From Anoplolepis gracilipes (taxonomy: Eukaryota > Arthropoda > Insecta > Hymenoptera > Formicidae): a DNA stretch of 64,000 nt. How positions within the stretch are numbered: position 1 is the first letter of the stretch; each line of letters begins with the position of its first letter. The stretch lies in NCBI RefSeq assembly GCF_047496725.1, contig NC_132972.1, forward strand, positions 9,473,501 to 9,537,500, written 5' to 3'. Below the pieces are notes generated by a model. The model was not told the DNA's origin. It saw nothing but the letters and a program-made list of their open reading frames with translations, and made no database searches. Both the position numbers and the translations under genes were made by a program. Positions 62,137-64,000 of the stretch are shown here, in pieces.

Positions 62137-62431
62137 CTACGAGCGAGCTCGTTCTTCCGCTACGCTATACTTGCGAAACGAGGAGGACGAGTCGTTGTTA
62201 CAAAGATCCAATGGACCCCTCGAAACTGTCGTTTCTTCCATCATAGATCGCTTCCTGGAAAAGCATCGTGCCGTCTTCTCCGTGCCGTTATTGTGAAAAA
62301 TATATTCTTGCGCGAAGGGAAAATGATGTAGATAAACGTCCGAATCGTTCACTTGTGAACTCATTTTCTTGAATAATTCGTCATAAGATATAATGTTAAA
62401 ATTATAAAAAAATGGAAAGTTTTGAGGCAAT
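62137..62431 (-). CDS. weak candidate exon, unrecognised
   Basis: A minus-strand segment is open for 98 codons to a TAG stop at 62137-62139. It begins behind an AG in a T/A-rich tract ending AATATACAG (62432-62440), a typical AT-rich insect acceptor. The predicted residues are mixed and protein-like: an Asp/Glu/Lys stretch around an internal Met-Ser-Ser, aromatic residues, one Asn-Asn-Gly-Thr sequon, and a Ser run followed by Arg/Glu at the end. Upstream of the acceptor the frame continues into Ile/Tyr-rich sequence that reflects AT content. Opposing plus frames overlap the same DNA. No domain is recognised. Confidence 0.2.
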
Positions 62432-62434
62432 CTG

Positions 62435-63665
62435 TATATTAAAAATTTAATATGATACGACGATAAAGATATATAAAATTTATATATATAAAACATTATA
62501 TGTATAACATATAATATAATCAAAGAGAGCTGATGTTAACAAGATAATTATCAGTAGCATTAAAAAATGTAACTATTACAACTATTGCAAATTTAATTAT
62601 TTTTTAAAAATTTAATTTAAATTTAAATAGCTGATTAATCACTTTATATTTAAAAAATTATTATATTTAATATAGATTTAATATATATATATTTGAGGAA
62701 TAAAATTTTTATTCTCGTTTTGAATATGTGTATTTCGTAGACACTTTGTGTGTTCAAAATGCAGTATTAAATATTAGTACGTATCTCTTTTTAGACGATT
62801 TATTACACTTTAACTAGCTTTTAATTCGATTTTCCGATTAGTTATTTTATAACACATAATATGTAATATCAAGGTGAAAGTTGGAAACGCTTTTACTGTT
62901 GTTTACGCGGTCGCTTTGTTATTGTCATGCGCGCTACGAAAGTCGAACAAACGCGTAGTGGCACAAGTCGCTCCGTGTGTCGTTGTTATTACCCCTTGTC
63001 CTGTGATCGCGACAAGTATTATACAAGGATATATCAGGCGCAATCATTCTTTATGTTCAGTCATTAACAGGACATCGCTGGGACGACATCGATTCCGATT
63101 TAAGCGGTGTCACGATGCGTTTAATGTTTAATCAATAACTATAGCTGTAATCTCATATCTATGATATTTTTCAGCTATGTAATATAAATTTGATACATTG
63201 ATAAATTGTCAAAACGCAAGATTTATTTCATTGAAAGTTATCGCGCAAACAAATTGACAGACATATTTTCGGATGCATTCCGCGGCATACGTATTTGTCT
63301 TTCAGTTCATTATATTTATTCATTTATAATACGAAATAGTATAGAGTTGCCTTGAAAGTAAAACAGTATAATATTAATTATGTTATTCAAAATGCGGAAG
63401 GTGTTAAGAGCAACAGGTGTAGCACTGCGGCGAATTGCGCGTGAAGTTAGTCGCAATTTTTCACCGCCGTTCGAAGTGCGATCATTACGTTCATGGCGTC
63501 GCGAAGGTTTTCGTGTCATTTTCGCGTTATTCTTCCGCGATGCAATAAAGTGCGTGTCGCGTACAATTAATATCGGGAATGTCGTGCAGATCATCGTCTT
63601 CTAGTAACTAGTGCAAGCACGATCGCAATTTATAAATGTGTTTGCGAGTGAGTGGTAAGCGTCAA
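62435..63665. other. non-coding AT-rich stretch, possible 5' flank
   Basis: Very AT-rich to 62870, then mixed. Two plus-strand frames (62874-63131 and 63380-63604) lie here; the second is basic and close to the candidate first exon at 63670, so this part may be its promoter and 5' UTR. No TATA box or initiator is called. Confidence 0.35.
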
Positions 63666-63669
63666 GAAA

Positions 63670-63738
63670 ATGCGGCAGAAGATGAGAGAGAAGAAGGAGG
63701 CCCAGGGAGGCATCGGGCATCAGCGGAGCAGCCATGAG
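63670..63738 (+). CDS. candidate first coding exon, gene continues to the right
   Basis: ATG at 63670 stands in a good insect context (A at -3, AAGAAAATG). An in-frame TGA lies seven codons upstream (63649-63651), so the frame starts here or at the internal ATG five codons in. Twenty-three codons follow, with Lys, Arg, Glu and Gln in the first half, then Gly-Gly-Ile-Gly-His-Gln and a Ser-Ser-His-Glu end. At 63739 the sequence reads GAG followed by GTTAGA, an acceptable though not ideal donor, and the DNA turns abruptly AT-rich as introns do in such genomes. Base composition is GC-rich only across the exon. Without the next exon I cannot name the protein. If unspliced, the frame would continue into the AT-rich sequence. 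Confidence 0.35.
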
Positions 63739-64000
63739 GTTAGATTTTCATAAGTTATTTAATTAATTGTTTTTGTTACTCTTTGGTATGAGTATTTAAT
63801 TACTTGTTTAAAAAGTAATTATTTTGCGCAATAATTTATTCATTACCACGGATTAATATTATATTATTGTGTAATATAATGCATGTAAAATGTACTTTAG
63901 ATTTCATCTTAAAATATACTGTGTATAATATATGTTTAATAAAAGAAATATATTTCTAATAATTATTTATAATTATATTTTTATTTATAATAATATTTTT
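63739..64000. other. AT-rich right edge, possible first intron
   Basis: Strongly AT-rich sequence with no open frame. If the exon at 63670-63738 is real, this is the beginning of its intron. Confidence 0.35.

Overview
This window looks like one stretch of an insect nuclear genome, most probably a hymenopteran and plausibly an ant. That is an inference from style, not from a recognised gene. The sequence is mosaic. CpG-rich patches alternate with AT-rich patches, GA/CT, AT, AC and trinucleotide microsatellites are very dense, homopolymer runs are common, and there are no closely packed open frames, ribosome-binding sites or operons. I found no tRNA, rRNA or CRISPR array and no protein domain I can name. 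Most open frames in the window are shadows of microsatellites or of stop-poor CpG-rich sequence.

Protein-coding potential is sparse. The best candidate exons are: a short ATG-initiated segment at the right end (63670-63738, +), followed by a GT and preceded by an in-frame stop, which could be the first coding exon of a gene lying to the right; a 72-codon minus-strand frame at 36071-36289 whose ATG sits just behind a good splice acceptor; a 100-codon minus-strand frame at 57385-57687; and weaker minus-strand frames at 62137-62431 and 46355-46651. None can be assigned to a family. The window therefore reads as a large intergenic or intronic region, possibly the upstream flank of the gene that begins near 63.7 kb.

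The clearest structured element is a 319-bp MITE-like sequence (38822-39140) with perfect 21-bp terminal inverted repeats. There are two miRNA-precursor-sized imperfect hairpins (9188-9262 and 60489-60605). Old local duplications appear as collinear pairs of diverged blocks at 14.6/14.9 kb, 44.7/45.2 kb, 57.3/57.9 kb and 59.0/59.9 kb, and a young 60-bp tandem duplication lies at 50061-50179. Palindrome clusters occur near 48.5 kb and 30.4 kb.

Layout: 0-10 kb is non-coding with AT, CA and GA arrays and the first hairpin; 10-13 kb is CpG-rich with GACGA, GAC and GC arrays; 13-20 kb is AT-rich with the 14.6-kb duplication; 20-29 kb alternates CpG-rich blocks with long CT/GA/TTC arrays; 29-38 kb is AT-rich and quiet except for the candidate exon at 36 kb; 38-43 kb holds the MITE and more arrays; 44-50 kb holds local duplications and palindromes; 57-61 kb is a cluster of duplications around a candidate exon; 62-64 kb has the last candidate exons. 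I see no multi-gene system.
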